Shown: one piece after another, positions 1-8,986 of the stretch | Position numbering within the stretch: position 1 is the stretch's first letter | How the letters are laid out: every line of letters begins with the position of its first letter | From: Cryomorpha ignava | GTDB taxonomy: Bacteria > Bacteroidota > Bacteroidia > Flavobacteriales_D > Cryomorphaceae | DNA: 62,657 bases | Direction of reading: 5' to 3' | NCBI RefSeq assembly: GCF_010686655.1 | Contig: NZ_JAAGVY010000030.1 | Coordinates: forward strand, 1 to 62,657 | Notes under the pieces: generated by a model | The model's database searches: none | What the model was told of the DNA's origin: nothing | What the model saw: only the letters and a program-made list of their open reading frames with translations | Position numbers and translations under genes: made by a program

Positions 1-2
1 CG

Positions 3-887
3 GTAGAGACTGAAACTATGACCACTATGGCTGGCGACTGGGAAACACTCACTTTCGATTTTGCTAACCAAGTTGATGGTACAGCCGCTCTTAACTTTGC
101 CAATACGTACAATAAGGCCTCTATCTTTTTCAATTTCGGAACAGATGGAGTCACTGCGGGTGCTCAAACTTATTACTGGGATGACGTAACTTTTGGAAGT
201 GCTCCCGAGCCTTTTACAGTGGTTGATATTATTGCTAACAGTAATGATCACAACACGCTTGAGGCGGCACTAGTAGCTGCCGGACTTATCGATGCACTTA
301 ACGGCGACGGACCTTTTACTGTCTTTGCTCCTACAGATGAAGCTTTTGCCAATCTTCCCGACGGAGTTCTTGACGCTCTTTTGGCAGATCCTACTGGCGA
401 TTTGCAAGAAATTTTGCTCTATCATGTTTTAGGGATGGAAGTTCTGGAAGCTGATATTGTAGCTGGAGACCAAACAACCCTTCAGGGAGAAGCTGTAACG
501 ATTACTATTACTAGCGGGCAGGTTTTTGTAAATGATGCGCTAATTACTGTTACAGATCTAATGGCTGATAATGGTGTTGTACACGTTATCGATGCGGTGT
601 TGATTCCTGCAAGTATAATTATTGGGCTCGAAGATATTAGCAATAATACTTCCGTAAGTGTTTGGCCAAACCCTGTTGTAGACCAGCTCAATGTTTCATT
701 TAAAGATGGGAACTTTGCCGGAGCTACCTTGCGTATATTTGATGTGGCAGGTAGATTAATTAAATCGGTAAATGTGAGTTCTTCTATTGTGAATGTTCAA
801 ACTGCTCCTTTTCAAGCGGGACATTACATTATGAGAATTGATACTCCACAAGGTGGATTCTACCACAAATTTGTGGTGACTAAATAG
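3..887 (+). CDS. Fasciclin (FAS1) domain protein with T9SS sorting domain, 5' partial
   Basis: Secreted or surface adhesion-type protein whose start lies left of the window: the frame is open from base 3, and no signal peptide follows the first ATG at 18. The visible N-terminus (about residues 1-58 after that ATG) ends in a YYWDDVTF stretch typical of beta-sandwich carbohydrate-binding modules. Residues about 65-198 are a complete fasciclin domain (FTVFAPTDEAF, LLYHVL and VVHVIDAVLIP motifs). Residues 215-289 form a type A T9SS C-terminal sorting domain (WPNPVVDQLNV, then GHYIMRI and a short KFVVTK tail). It would be exported by Sec, then by T9SS. The partner of FAS1 domains varies, so the ligand is unknown. 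Confidence 0.9.
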   Translation, partial: VETETMTTMAGDWETLTFDFANQVDGTAALNFANTYNKASIFFNFGTDGVTAGAQTYYWDDVTFGSAPEPFTVVDIIANSNDHNTLEAALVAAGLIDALNGDGPFTVFAPTDEAFANLPDGVLDALLADPTGDLQEILLYHVLGMEVLEADIVAGDQTTLQGEAVTITITSGQVFVNDALITVTDLMADNGVVHVIDAVLIPASIIIGLEDISNNTSVSVWPNPVVDQLNVSFKDGNFAGATLRIFDVAGRLIKSVNVSSSIVNVQTAPFQAGHYIMRIDTPQGGFYHKFVVTK

Positions 888-1020
888 TGGCTCAATTGAG
901 GCTTAAATCTGGATCATAAGTTTGATAGCCCATACAGACATGCGTTGGGCTATCGATCTTTCTTAACTGGACACCTATGTGTATTGACAAACTCTAGTTT
1001 GTGGCCATGCGAGGCCAAAC

Positions 1021-1048
1021 AAAAAAGCAGCCTCATGGCTGCTTTTTT
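1021..1048. terminator. Bidirectional intrinsic terminator
   Basis: Perfect 12-bp stem (AAAAAAGCAGCC / GGCTGCTTTTTT) with a TCAT loop. The A and T tracts make it usable from both sides, and it lies between the convergent fasciclin and metalloprotease genes. Confidence 0.85.
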
Positions 1049-1068
1049 GTTATCAATAAATTCAAAAA

Positions 1069-4000
1069 TCAATTCTCTTTAATCAATTTAAAGCTCGAGC
1101 TGCCCTTATCTCCGGTAGCGCGAATAAAATAAATACCCGAAGCGTATTTGCTCAAATCAATTTCCAGCCACTCGGCATTTGCAACAGGAATAGCTTTCAA
1201 TTCACGACCACTTACATCGTACAAGCTAATCAAGTCTATGCCTGACGCTGACCCCAGTCCGATTTTGACATTGTCGGAAGCGGGATTTGGAAAAATGCTC
1301 AAATTGTATTGATCTGCATTATCCACTCCAACGAATACATTTTCGTCAAAACAAATTTCCAGGCTCCAGGCTTCAAAGCTTCCACCACCAGATAATTCAG
1401 AGTCTTCGAGTTCAAGCGTCCATATTCCGCTAGCTTCTTCGTCGGCAAAGGCCGAAAGTGACTCTAGCGGCGCATAAGCCAATCCAGAAGTGGGTGGACA
1501 GTCAATTTCTGCCAAACCATCATCTGAAAATGATAGATTAAAATCCTGATCGGACCCACAAACATTGGCAAACAAATCTACCACCGTGCCGGCAGGGCTG
1601 ATCAATCGCGCGCTCAAATCGCTAACTCGGAAATGAGCTCCAGAGAGGCCGCTTACTCTCACAGTTTCAACATTCCCCGAAAGGGGCACCTCAATTTCTG
1701 ACGAATATACTGTCGGAAGAGCAGATATGCTTACAGGCAAATCTATTGCCAGGTTAATTAAACAGGGTAAAGTTGAGAATGAGTATACCGCAGATGTAGC
1801 CTCTCCACATTCATTATCAGTGCGTACCCTCCAGAAAAGGGTTTCAACCGGTGGCAAATCCTGATAGAAATAATTGACATTGGTTAAACCTTCAAAAGAT
1901 TCAAGCATATCGGAAAAAGCTGCGTCAAATGCAATATCAAGAGCGTAAACCGCAGCGGGCGAAATGCTTTGTTCCCATACAAAAGTAACTGAGGTAGCCA
2001 CTTCGCTATTCAAGTTTTGGGGAAGCAAGAGTTCGGCTGCCGCCGGAGTCTCTTCATTTATATTCAGATTCATATCCAGATTAGATGCAATATTTCCAGA
2101 TAACCCGTTGACAACAATATCGTAAGCACCCACGCTGGAAGCACCGCTGGCCGTGAGGGTAACTGTACTGCTTTGTCCAGGACTTATCGTTTCAGGGTTG
2201 AAAGTTGCGCTTACACCATTTGGCAGATTAGACACGCTTAGCTCAATTAAATCGCTAAACTCAAAAACAGGCAAGGCAGTAACACCAAAGGCCGTTTCGT
2301 TGTTTTCACAGACGTTTAAGAAAGTCTCGTTTGTAGTGAGTAGGTAGCTACCACCCTCGGCAAAACAGAGCTCAATAGACCAGTTGGTCAAAGACCCACC
2401 TGCTCCGTTCACCTGATCGAATACCTTCAGTTGCCATATCCCTTGCGAGTCTTCACCGTTAAAGTCAGAAAGCGCTTGCTCTGGCAGATATGACTGACCA
2501 GATGTCGGCGGACAATCTACATCTTCAGAAAAAGCAGCATCATCAAATCCAAAGTTGAAATCTGTATCGGAACCACAAACATTGCTAACGAGCGTTACCT
2601 CGGTGCCCTGTGGACTTTTAAGCTTGAAAACCAGATCGCTAACCCGGAAATGAGTACCTGCAATATTTGTAATATTCACATCGGTAATAATTCCACTGCT
2701 CTCCACTTCCAAATCTGATGCAATTACTCCGGCTGTTGCGGGGATAGCTTGGGGAACATCGTTGCTCTCAAATCCAAAACAAGAATGGGTAGAAAAGCTA
2801 AAAACATTAGAGTAATCTGATACTCCACAGGGTGTAGATTTCCGGACGCGCCAGTAATACGTGGTTTCAGCTTCTAAACCGGCAAGAAAAAGCACACTTT
2901 CAGAAAGGTTTTCGATATCGTTTACAATATCAGTAAATCCTGCATCAAGAGCCAGTTGAAATTGGAAAACTAAATTGGGCGATGAAGAAGAGCTCCAGCT
3001 AAATTCAACATCGGTTGAAACAAATTCTGCATTATTTTCTGGCGAGTTAAGCTCTGGTATAGAGGCATCTACTGCATTAAACCCAACTTGTAGCGGGAGG
3101 CCAACCTGCGTACCCATAGATGTACCGAGTACGACCAGATTTACTACCCCACTCTCTACTCCCGAGGTATTAGAAAGTGTGAGTGTTGTGGATTGGCCGG
3201 GCAATAAAGTAGTAGTACCGAAAGTAGTTGTAATTCCTATGGGATCGTTTTGCAACGACAATGTAACCGGGTCATCAAAATTGCCAACTGCCTCGGCAGT
3301 AATATTAAAAACTACATTATCGCCAATGCATACTATCTGCGATGAAGTATCGGAGGTGAGATAAAACCCTTCGGTAATGGCGTTTATTGTAAAATTTGAA
3401 TTTGAAATATCAAAAAAGGTTCCGGCATCGTTCATCACCATTACTCGTGCGGTGCTGGTAGCACTATTTGGAACACTAACTTCTGCACTACCTGAGTTTG
3501 CAACATTTTCTGCTAATAGCACGGGGTATGAGGTGCCCCCATCTACCGAAAGGTAAATATCAACAATCTGACAATCAATAGGCAACTGATCAGTATTTGC
3601 TACATCCCAGGTTACAGTTTCTAATGTATAAGCATCCCATGCTATTCCGGAAGTGGTGGGATACGTTACTGTAAATGGCCCTGCATCTGCCACGACCGTC
3701 ACGGTTGTATTTTCAAATTGGGTACATCCAGCGCTCGGCGAGTTGTCGCGCACAGTGACTCTAAAATTCATGTTTCTACCAACTGCCGGAAGGCGTTCCC
3801 ATATTTGGGAAGCCGAGTTGGCAAGGGATGGCAATCGCGGAAAATAGCGTGTAGGGCTCAAATCAGGGTCGAATGATCTGAAGTTAGGGCCATTTGTTGA
3901 GCCGGCAGAAGGTGGCTGGGTTGAAATTTGACTATCAGTTTGCTCCCAGCAGTATGTCAATATATCGCTTTCATCCATATCGCTGGCTTGAGCAGTAAGC

Positions 4001-5307
4001 GCAAACGGAGTAGATATTGGGATGAACACATTTGTTGGTACACTCTCTATTTCTGGAGCAGTATTATCAATGCTGGTAATCACAGCACAACCATGAGATT
4101 CTATTTCGATTCCTATCTGGCGCATGCTCACCCCGTGGAAGTAGTCATCGCTATTATTTTGAACATCAGGAGAGCAAATTCCGGCATAAGCCATAATGGT
4201 AGATCCGCTACCGGGCTCTATGGCTGTTGAATTGTTGCGATTGCCATTGCAGGAATTATTAAAAGTGTGGCTGCCACCAAACTGATGTCCCATTTCGTGC
4301 GCCACGTAATCTATATCAAACGAGTCGCCAATAGGAGCTCCACTGCCGGTAACTCCACGCGCTTTTTGCAAACCACAAACAACGCCCAGACCGGCGAGGC
4401 CACCGCTATTTGTACCAAACACGTGGCCAATATCGTAGTTTTCCGAGCCTATTACATCATTTATATTTGTTTGATTTTGATTTATCATCGCCCCGGGATT
4501 TCCATTACTGTAAGGGTCCGTAGAAGCACTGGTATAAATAAGTGAAGTGGTATTTGCAATGAGCTCGAGCGTAACACCAAAATCGCGTTCGTACACCATA
4601 TTTACTCTGTTTACGGTCGTTATAATTGCCGAAAGTGCATTTGGAACTGTTCCGCCTTGAAATTGAGTGTACTCGCCTGTGGCAGCAATAGCCAGGCGGT
4701 AAGTTTTCAGCTCACAATTATTATAGGGTATGGCAAGTTTTGATTCCTCAGGCACGTATTCACCATCTCCCCCATTTACCAGGCAATCTGCTGTTTTGTT
4801 TGCAATGTATTTTGAACGGGTGTACACAATATAGGCCTCTGTATCGCCTTCAAAAGCAGGATCTATAAAGATTGTTTCCTCGCCGGGCACTTTATACATG
4901 GCGTGTAGGCCTTTCGGCGAAAGGTCTAATTTTCCCCAGGTGCTATGGTTTTGAGTTGATACAATATTATAGGTTACTATTTCTGGGAATTCAGTCTGTA
5001 AGGCTGTGCTCATGGTTGTATTCTCAACCAGAAAAAAAGTTGAAAATTTCCCGTTTTCCGCAGGCAGTTCAATTGTATAATCCGTTTTTAATTGCAATAT
5101 TTCCTCATAAATTGCCTGAAAATCTATCGTAAAATACTCTGCTTCGCGCGACTCAATAAGCGGTTTGTCAGAATGATTTGATTTGAGATGGTTTAAACTA
5201 ACGCTGTTCCAGTTTTCCTGTGCAGCAGCAGAGAAATTTAAAAAACAAGCTAATAGAAAAGTCACCAGCACGGATGTGCGGAAGGGGTTTAATTTCAGGT
5301 TTGTCAT
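1069..5307 (-). CDS. Secreted reprolysin-type (M12B) metalloprotease with two P-domains and T9SS sorting domain
   Basis: A 1412-residue exported zinc protease. A signal peptide (about residues 1-29, ending FSAAAQ) is followed by a propeptide-like region to about 195. The catalytic domain (about 200-410) carries the extended zinc motif HEMGHQFGGSH at residues 337-347 with a downstream IMAY Met-turn. After that come Ig/PKD-like segments, an FN3-like domain (about 749-840), a proprotein-convertase P-domain-like beta-sandwich (about 842-987), a second FN3-like domain (about 1092-1188), a second P-domain (about 1189-1329), and a type A T9SS sorting domain (FPNPASDNVKI ... SGIYFIR). Zinc ligands and Met-turn are intact, so it should be active. 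The natural substrate is unknown. It is transcribed alone from a promoter just upstream. Confidence 0.93.
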   Translation of the reverse strand: MTNLKLNPFRTSVLVTFLLACFLNFSAAAQENWNSVSLNHLKSNHSDKPLIESREAEYFTIDFQAIYEEILQLKTDYTIELPAENGKFSTFFLVENTTMSTALQTEFPEIVTYNIVSTQNHSTWGKLDLSPKGLHAMYKVPGEETIFIDPAFEGDTEAYIVYTRSKYIANKTADCLVNGGDGEYVPEESKLAIPYNNCELKTYRLAIAATGEYTQFQGGTVPNALSAIITTVNRVNMVYERDFGVTLELIANTTSLIYTSASTDPYSNGNPGAMINQNQTNINDVIGSENYDIGHVFGTNSGGLAGLGVVCGLQKARGVTGSGAPIGDSFDIDYVAHEMGHQFGGSHTFNNSCNGNRNNSTAIEPGSGSTIMAYAGICSPDVQNNSDDYFHGVSMRQIGIEIESHGCAVITSIDNTAPEIESVPTNVFIPISTPFALTAQASDMDESDILTYCWEQTDSQISTQPPSAGSTNGPNFRSFDPDLSPTRYFPRLPSLANSASQIWERLPAVGRNMNFRVTVRDNSPSAGCTQFENTTVTVVADAGPFTVTYPTTSGIAWDAYTLETVTWDVANTDQLPIDCQIVDIYLSVDGGTSYPVLLAENVANSGSAEVSVPNSATSTARVMVMNDAGTFFDISNSNFTINAITEGFYLTSDTSSQIVCIGDNVVFNITAEAVGNFDDPVTLSLQNDPIGITTTFGTTTLLPGQSTTLTLSNTSGVESGVVNLVVLGTSMGTQVGLPLQVGFNAVDASIPELNSPENNAEFVSTDVEFSWSSSSSPNLVFQFQLALDAGFTDIVNDIENLSESVLFLAGLEAETTYYWRVRKSTPCGVSDYSNVFSFSTHSCFGFESNDVPQAIPATAGVIASDLEVESSGIITDVNITNIAGTHFRVSDLVFKLKSPQGTEVTLVSNVCGSDTDFNFGFDDAAFSEDVDCPPTSGQSYLPEQALSDFNGEDSQGIWQLKVFDQVNGAGGSLTNWSIELCFAEGGSYLLTTNETFLNVCENNETAFGVTALPVFEFSDLIELSVSNLPNGVSATFNPETISPGQSSTVTLTASGASSVGAYDIVVNGLSGNIASNLDMNLNINEETPAAAELLLPQNLNSEVATSVTFVWEQSISPAAVYALDIAFDAAFSDMLESFEGLTNVNYFYQDLPPVETLFWRVRTDNECGEATSAVYSFSTLPCLINLAIDLPVSISALPTVYSSEIEVPLSGNVETVRVSGLSGAHFRVSDLSARLISPAGTVVDLFANVCGSDQDFNLSFSDDGLAEIDCPPTSGLAYAPLESLSAFADEEASGIWTLELEDSELSGGGSFEAWSLEICFDENVFVGVDNADQYNLSIFPNPASDNVKIGLGSASGIDLISLYDVSGRELKAIPVANAEWLEIDLSKYASGIYFIRATGDKGSSSFKLIKEN

Positions 5308-5330
5308 AATAATATAATGGTTTCAAAAAT

Positions 5331-5338
5331 CAAAAGTA
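5331..5338 (-). promoter_or_regulatory. Putative -7 element for the metalloprotease gene
   Basis: On the minus strand this reads TACTTTTG, a full match to the Bacteroidota -7 consensus TAnnTTTG, about 24 bases before the start codon. No clear -33 TTG is visible. Confidence 0.5.
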
Positions 5339-5428
5339 CATTCATCCTGCGGAGTAATCCAGTAGATAGTGCATGGAAAATAAAAACTTTAGTGCTATTC
5401 AAGGAATCCCGAAAAGCAAGAGTTTCTA

Positions 5429-6010
5429 TTATCTACCATCTGCTCTCAATCCATCAATTCGTTCAATGATAGCAGTTTGCTCATCTTTGGCAATTTTAAA
5501 TTTTGGATCTGCTTGTTCAATTTCGGAGGGCGGCTCTTCATCGGGAATTTTGTAATGCAGTACATATACATAAGCATATTCCAGCATGGGCATATCCATG
5601 GCAATGTCGCCGCGGATATATCTAATTATATCTTTCCGTTTGCGAATGCCTTCGAAAATGGCAGGCACAGTTTCGTTTCCACGGTTGTACAGACCTTCAA
5701 AAGCGATTAAGCTCACAACGGCGTTTGGATTTCCGGTAAGAGCCAGTAATTCATCGTCGGTTGCTATGCGCATCAGTTTCAAGCGCCGGGCATAGGCGGG
5801 ATCCATTTCCTGCTTTCTAGCAATCTGCTCGGTTCCTATGTAATTATCGGCCGTTATTTTTTCTACAAGCATTTCTACTTCTGCACTAATATTCATTGGC
5901 TTTTTTTCCGATTCTGACAATTCTACTTTTGACCTGCATGCAGATGAGCAAAGTAAAACAACCATAAAAAGACAAGAAATACTCTTTTTCAAATAATTAT
6001 ACCGGTACAT
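5429..6010 (-). CDS. Hypothetical lipoprotein
   Basis: A 193-residue protein of unknown function. The N-terminus has basic residues, a hydrophobic stretch and a Cys in an SSAC context at about residue 25, consistent with a lipoprotein signal peptide (the lipobox is imperfect). The mature part is charged and mostly helical, with no domain I recognise; a KRKDIIRYIRGDIAMDMP segment recalls HEAT-like helical pairs, but this is weak. It sits alone between the metalloprotease and LysM genes, read in the same direction, separated by about 90 bases from the LysM stop. Confidence 0.7.
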   Translation of the reverse strand: MYRYNYLKKSISCLFMVVLLCSSACRSKVELSESEKKPMNISAEVEMLVEKITADNYIGTEQIARKQEMDPAYARRLKLMRIATDDELLALTGNPNAVVSLIAFEGLYNRGNETVPAIFEGIRKRKDIIRYIRGDIAMDMPMLEYAYVYVLHYKIPDEEPPSEIEQADPKFKIAKDEQTAIIERIDGLRADGR

Positions 6011-6099
6011 ATGAGTTCTTTAAAATATAGTACTGCCTTAAACTGCAGCCTTAAATACAAACCTCAGATTTTCTTTTTTAGTTGAGCTTTCCGAAAAAA

Positions 6100-6501
6100 T
6101 CAATTCTGTGCACTGCGTCCTTCCGGAAATGGAATCGTAAGCTCCTGACCAGGAAATATTTTATCCGGATCTTTCAGCTGGTCTGTATTCGCCTCAAAAA
6201 TACGCTTGTATTCCATGGGTTTACCATAATACGCTTTCGCGATTTTTGAAAGTGACTCGCCACTTTTTACGGTGTGCTTCGCGTAATACTGATGATTAGA
6301 AACTTTTATATCGGCCTCAATATCAGAAGGATTTTCACCGCCAATACGCTTTATTTCATCCCACATCAAGTCTTTCTCGCGCAAAGTGTTTACTGTTCCA
6401 CCTACCCTCAATTTCGATCCGGATTCTTCTACATAACCATCCTTAACATTCATTTTTTCGCCCATATTCAATACGGGTTGGTACTTTTCTTTTACGCTCA
6501 T
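6100..6501 (-). CDS. LysM-domain protein (YgaU/Kbp-like)
   Basis: About 133 residues. The C-terminal 50 residues form a LysM domain (HTVKSGESLSKIAKAYYG ... IFPGQELTIP), which binds N-acetylglucosamine-containing polymers such as peptidoglycan. The N-terminal part (GYVEESGSKLRVGGTV) resembles the BON-like half of the E. coli YgaU/Kbp type. No signal peptide is visible, as in that family. I place the start at the ATG at 6501: the frame extends upstream to 6567, but the extra 22 residues (MLTCELQSQILK...) are unlike the family and read through an AT-rich leader. The exact role, potassium binding or cell-wall binding, is not settled by sequence. Confidence 0.82.
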   Translation of the reverse strand: MSVKEKYQPVLNMGEKMNVKDGYVEESGSKLRVGGTVNTLREKDLMWDEIKRIGGENPSDIEADIKVSNHQYYAKHTVKSGESLSKIAKAYYGKPMEYKRIFEANTDQLKDPDKIFPGQELTIPFPEGRSAQN

Positions 6502-6612
6502 AATTCTTGATTTAAAAATTAAATTTGTCAATTTCAAAATTTGAGATTGCAACTCGCAAGTTAGCATTTCAAACTTGTGTAATTTTACGATTTTAACCTA
6601 TCAATTCTTTCT

Positions 6613-7071
6613 ATGCCTGTATTTATTCATCTCGCTAATCTAATCATTCCCAAATCGATAGTTGAAGCAAAATATCCCGGCGGTATAAAAAGCTTTAAAG
6701 CCGAAAACGACTTTGATGGCGAAAATCACAACCAGCAAGATGATGAATTGTTCAGCATTTCAAGAAAGTTCATCCATGAATTTGACATTGGAATGCTCAT
6801 CCAAAAAGGATTTGATTACGATAAGGAAAACCATTTCTCAAATGATTTTGTGCTACTTCCGCGAAAGGGAAAAGCACCGTGGCAGCCTGAATGGTTAGAA
6901 CAGAATGGCGTTTTTGCCTGGCATACCTCCAGCCATCCCGAATCAATAAAACGGGCAAACTTTATAGCGCACGAGCTCGATGCCGAAACTATTAAGCGCA
7001 GTTCAGATCTCGGGGTAAATCTATTGCTACCTATTCGCAGAGATCAGAGCGATTATTACCCGAAGGATTAA
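6613..7071 (+). CDS. Hypothetical protein, 152 aa
   Basis: A 152-residue soluble protein with no signal peptide, no membrane segment and no domain I recognise. It is acidic, with conserved-looking aromatic patches (KAPWQPEWLEQNGVFAWHTSSHP) and an ending DQSDYYPKD. It is divergent from the LysM gene (start-to-start about 110 bases) and its stop lies two bases from the stop of the convergent gene 7073-7606. Coding bias matches its neighbours, so I believe it is a real gene. No function is proposed. Confidence 0.72.
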   Translation: MPVFIHLANLIIPKSIVEAKYPGGIKSFKAENDFDGENHNQQDDELFSISRKFIHEFDIGMLIQKGFDYDKENHFSNDFVLLPRKGKAPWQPEWLEQNGVFAWHTSSHPESIKRANFIAHELDAETIKRSSDLGVNLLLPIRRDQSDYYPKD

Positions 7072-7072
7072 T

Positions 7073-7606
7073 TTAATATGACGACCGACGTATGTCGCCG
7101 CTATCGGGCGCAGAACCGTCATTCCAGAAAAAATCAGGATGTGCTTCTTCACGTATTTGGGGCAATTGTGACAAGGGCAAAGCTTTGTATGAGGATGAAG
7201 TCATAGACCAAAAAACGATCAAGGTCATATCGGGTTCATCGTTTTCTATGAGATCTACGTCGATTATAAATTTCTGCTTTGGATTAATTCCTTTTGGCAC
7301 TACACCGCTTATATAGATGATTTTCTCAACCAGACCATCATTAAACTTTATTACATGGTCTATCCCTTTTTCTATGCGCCAAGGTATTTCGTATTTACAT
7401 TCGTAATAAACCAGCCCGTCTCTATTCTTTTTTTTTGGCGGAGCCAGATAAACATCCTCCCGGCTGGTAATACCCTGCGCAACAACAGAAGCTATGGCAA
7501 TGCTTTCTGAATAAATTGTACCCTTAATTGTAAGTTGAGCCAAAGCATCTCCATACCCGCCGAGGAATAATAAAATAATTGTGAATAAAATGTAGAATCG
7601 CTTCAT
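7073..7606 (-). CDS. Hypothetical exported protein
   Basis: A 177-residue protein with a clear Sec signal peptide (MKRFYILFTIILLFLGGYGDALAQ, cleavage after ALA). The mature part is short, beta-rich and of unknown function (TIKGTIYSESIAIASVVAQG at its start suggests a small beta domain). There is no T9SS sorting domain, so the protein is expected to be periplasmic. A good -7 promoter element lies 26 bases upstream. Confidence 0.72.
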   Translation of the reverse strand: MKRFYILFTIILLFLGGYGDALAQLTIKGTIYSESIAIASVVAQGITSREDVYLAPPKKKNRDGLVYYECKYEIPWRIEKGIDHVIKFNDGLVEKIIYISGVVPKGINPKQKFIIDVDLIENDEPDMTLIVFWSMTSSSYKALPLSQLPQIREEAHPDFFWNDGSAPDSGDIRRSSY

Positions 7607-7631
7607 AAACGCAAACTGACTTGTATTATGT

Positions 7632-7639
7632 CAAACTTA
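7632..7639 (-). promoter_or_regulatory. Putative -7 element for the exported protein at 7073-7606
   Basis: Minus-strand TAAGTTTG matches TAnnTTTG, 26 bases before the start codon. Confidence 0.45.
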
Positions 7640-8164
7640 TCTCTCACACTAAAATGGAAGATCAGGCAGGAAGTAAAAGGATGAAAAACCCTTTGAATGC
7701 GGTGAAAATAGCCAAATTCTTATGGCCTAAAATCACTATCAACATAAAATCTTAACATTTTAGTGTTATCTTTTTCATGGATTCAGTATTGCGATCAATT
7801 TTTTATGAAAACTAAAAGAGATTGCTGTCGGTCTGAATAGCATCGCATTATGGATGGTAAAAAGAACAATTACAGGATCTACACGAAGACCAAAATCCAC
7901 AGCCTGACTCAATTTAGTTTCAAAACAAGAACCGGAACATTTCAATTTAATTGCAACATGATTAATATAGAATCACCGTTGCAAGAAAAATGTATCAAGC
8001 TATATGTCTGCGCGTTAGCTCTCCGACCTATCAATTAAGATGAAAATATCTGAATAATTTCTTTCTTTTTTCATTCTTTTTTTTCATTTTAGAGCGCTTT
8101 CTTGTGATATGCAGTCGGGTAGATGAGAGAAGACGCTGCGCATCATTAGTGAAATAAGATTTCT
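7640..8164. other. Intergenic, no gene supported
   Basis: About 525 AT-rich bases between divergent genes. A 62-codon open frame (7850-8038, +) shows no domain or convincing coding bias and I do not call it. TTATCTTTTTC at 7767-7777 could be a weak promoter for a transcript toward the PAS/LuxR gene. Confidence 0.5.
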
Positions 8165-8908
8165 ATGGAACAGAATTTTAAAAAGGAATTAAAAGATATT
8201 ACTCAAAACCTCATTGTGCAGCCCATACACACGGAAGCACGAGTTCCATTTGATTTTCACTCCTATCCCCTTTCTGCCAATCAGGCATTGTATGTGCTTT
8301 CTTTAAAATCAGGCGAATTGATTTATCAGCGCAATATTTTAGCGCTGTTGGGCTATCACGAACAGGAATTTAATTTTGACTCGCCATTTGATTTAATCCA
8401 CGAAAATGATTTTCCGATAGTAAAAGATATAATTAAAAACACGCTGGCTTTTTCGCGAGACTACGGCTTGCCAGAAGAGTCTGTACTTTGCATTACCTAT
8501 AGAATGCTTAAAAAAGACGGAACTTATATTAGAGTACAGCGGCTTTCAGGGATTTGCCCAAATCCCGATGGCAACTCCCTAAGGTACAACTATTCCATAC
8601 TTCAAGACATTACCTATATGGGAATGAACCCTGATGTGCATTGGGACTGGAATAGTCCCGGATTAAATAAAGGAGCCTATATAAATGCGATAAAAATTCA
8701 ACCCGTCGAAAATTTGACCAAAAGGGAAAACGAGGTTATGGAATTAATCCTCGAAGGAATTGATGGATACGCAATCTCCAAAAAGCTTGGAATTAGTTAC
8801 AACACCGTAAAGACACATCGCAAGAATATATTCCAGAAAACAGGGTGCAGCAGCGCTCCTGAATTAATGCACTATATAAGAAAAGGGGTCTTTCGTCGAA
8901 ACTCTTGA
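8165..8908 (+). CDS. PAS-like sensor with LuxR-type DNA-binding domain
   Basis: A 247-residue cytoplasmic transcription factor. Residues about 35-150 have the features of a PAS fold (GELIYQRNILALLGYHEQEF, then FDLIHENDFPIVKDII and a YRMLKKDGTYIRVQR strand pair, typical of PAS_3). Residues about 185-240 are a LuxR/GerE helix-turn-helix (LTKRENEVMELILEG ... GISYNTVKTHRKNIFQKTG). There is no phospho-receiver domain, so the signal is presumably sensed by the PAS module. It lies 78 bases upstream of the subtilase in the same direction, but the subtilase has its own promoter; regulation of the protease is a guess from adjacency. Confidence 0.87.
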   Translation: MEQNFKKELKDITQNLIVQPIHTEARVPFDFHSYPLSANQALYVLSLKSGELIYQRNILALLGYHEQEFNFDSPFDLIHENDFPIVKDIIKNTLAFSRDYGLPEESVLCITYRMLKKDGTYIRVQRLSGICPNPDGNSLRYNYSILQDITYMGMNPDVHWDWNSPGLNKGAYINAIKIQPVENLTKRENEVMELILEGIDGYAISKKLGISYNTVKTHRKNIFQKTGCSSAPELMHYIRKGVFRRNS

Positions 8909-8914
8909 AAAACT

Positions 8915-8947
8915 TCTTTTCACTTACTGTTCAATTGTTTAGATTTG
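8915..8947 (+). promoter_or_regulatory. Promoter of the subtilase gene
   Basis: TTG at 8915-8917 and TAGATTTG at 8940-8947, with 22 bases between them, match the Bacteroidota -33/-7 pattern. The start codon is at 8987. Confidence 0.6.
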
Positions 8948-8986
8948 TCGCGTTGTAACTTTTTACCCATCAAAATTACCAATTGA

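Noticed and set aside
6502-6567. N-terminal extension of the LysM gene
   Set aside because: The extra 22 residues do not fit the family; the ATG at 6501 gives the usual N-terminus.
7850-8038. Small 62-codon open frame in the gap before the PAS/LuxR gene
   Set aside because: No domain, no ribosome site or promoter clearly linked to it, and composition like the surrounding intergenic DNA.
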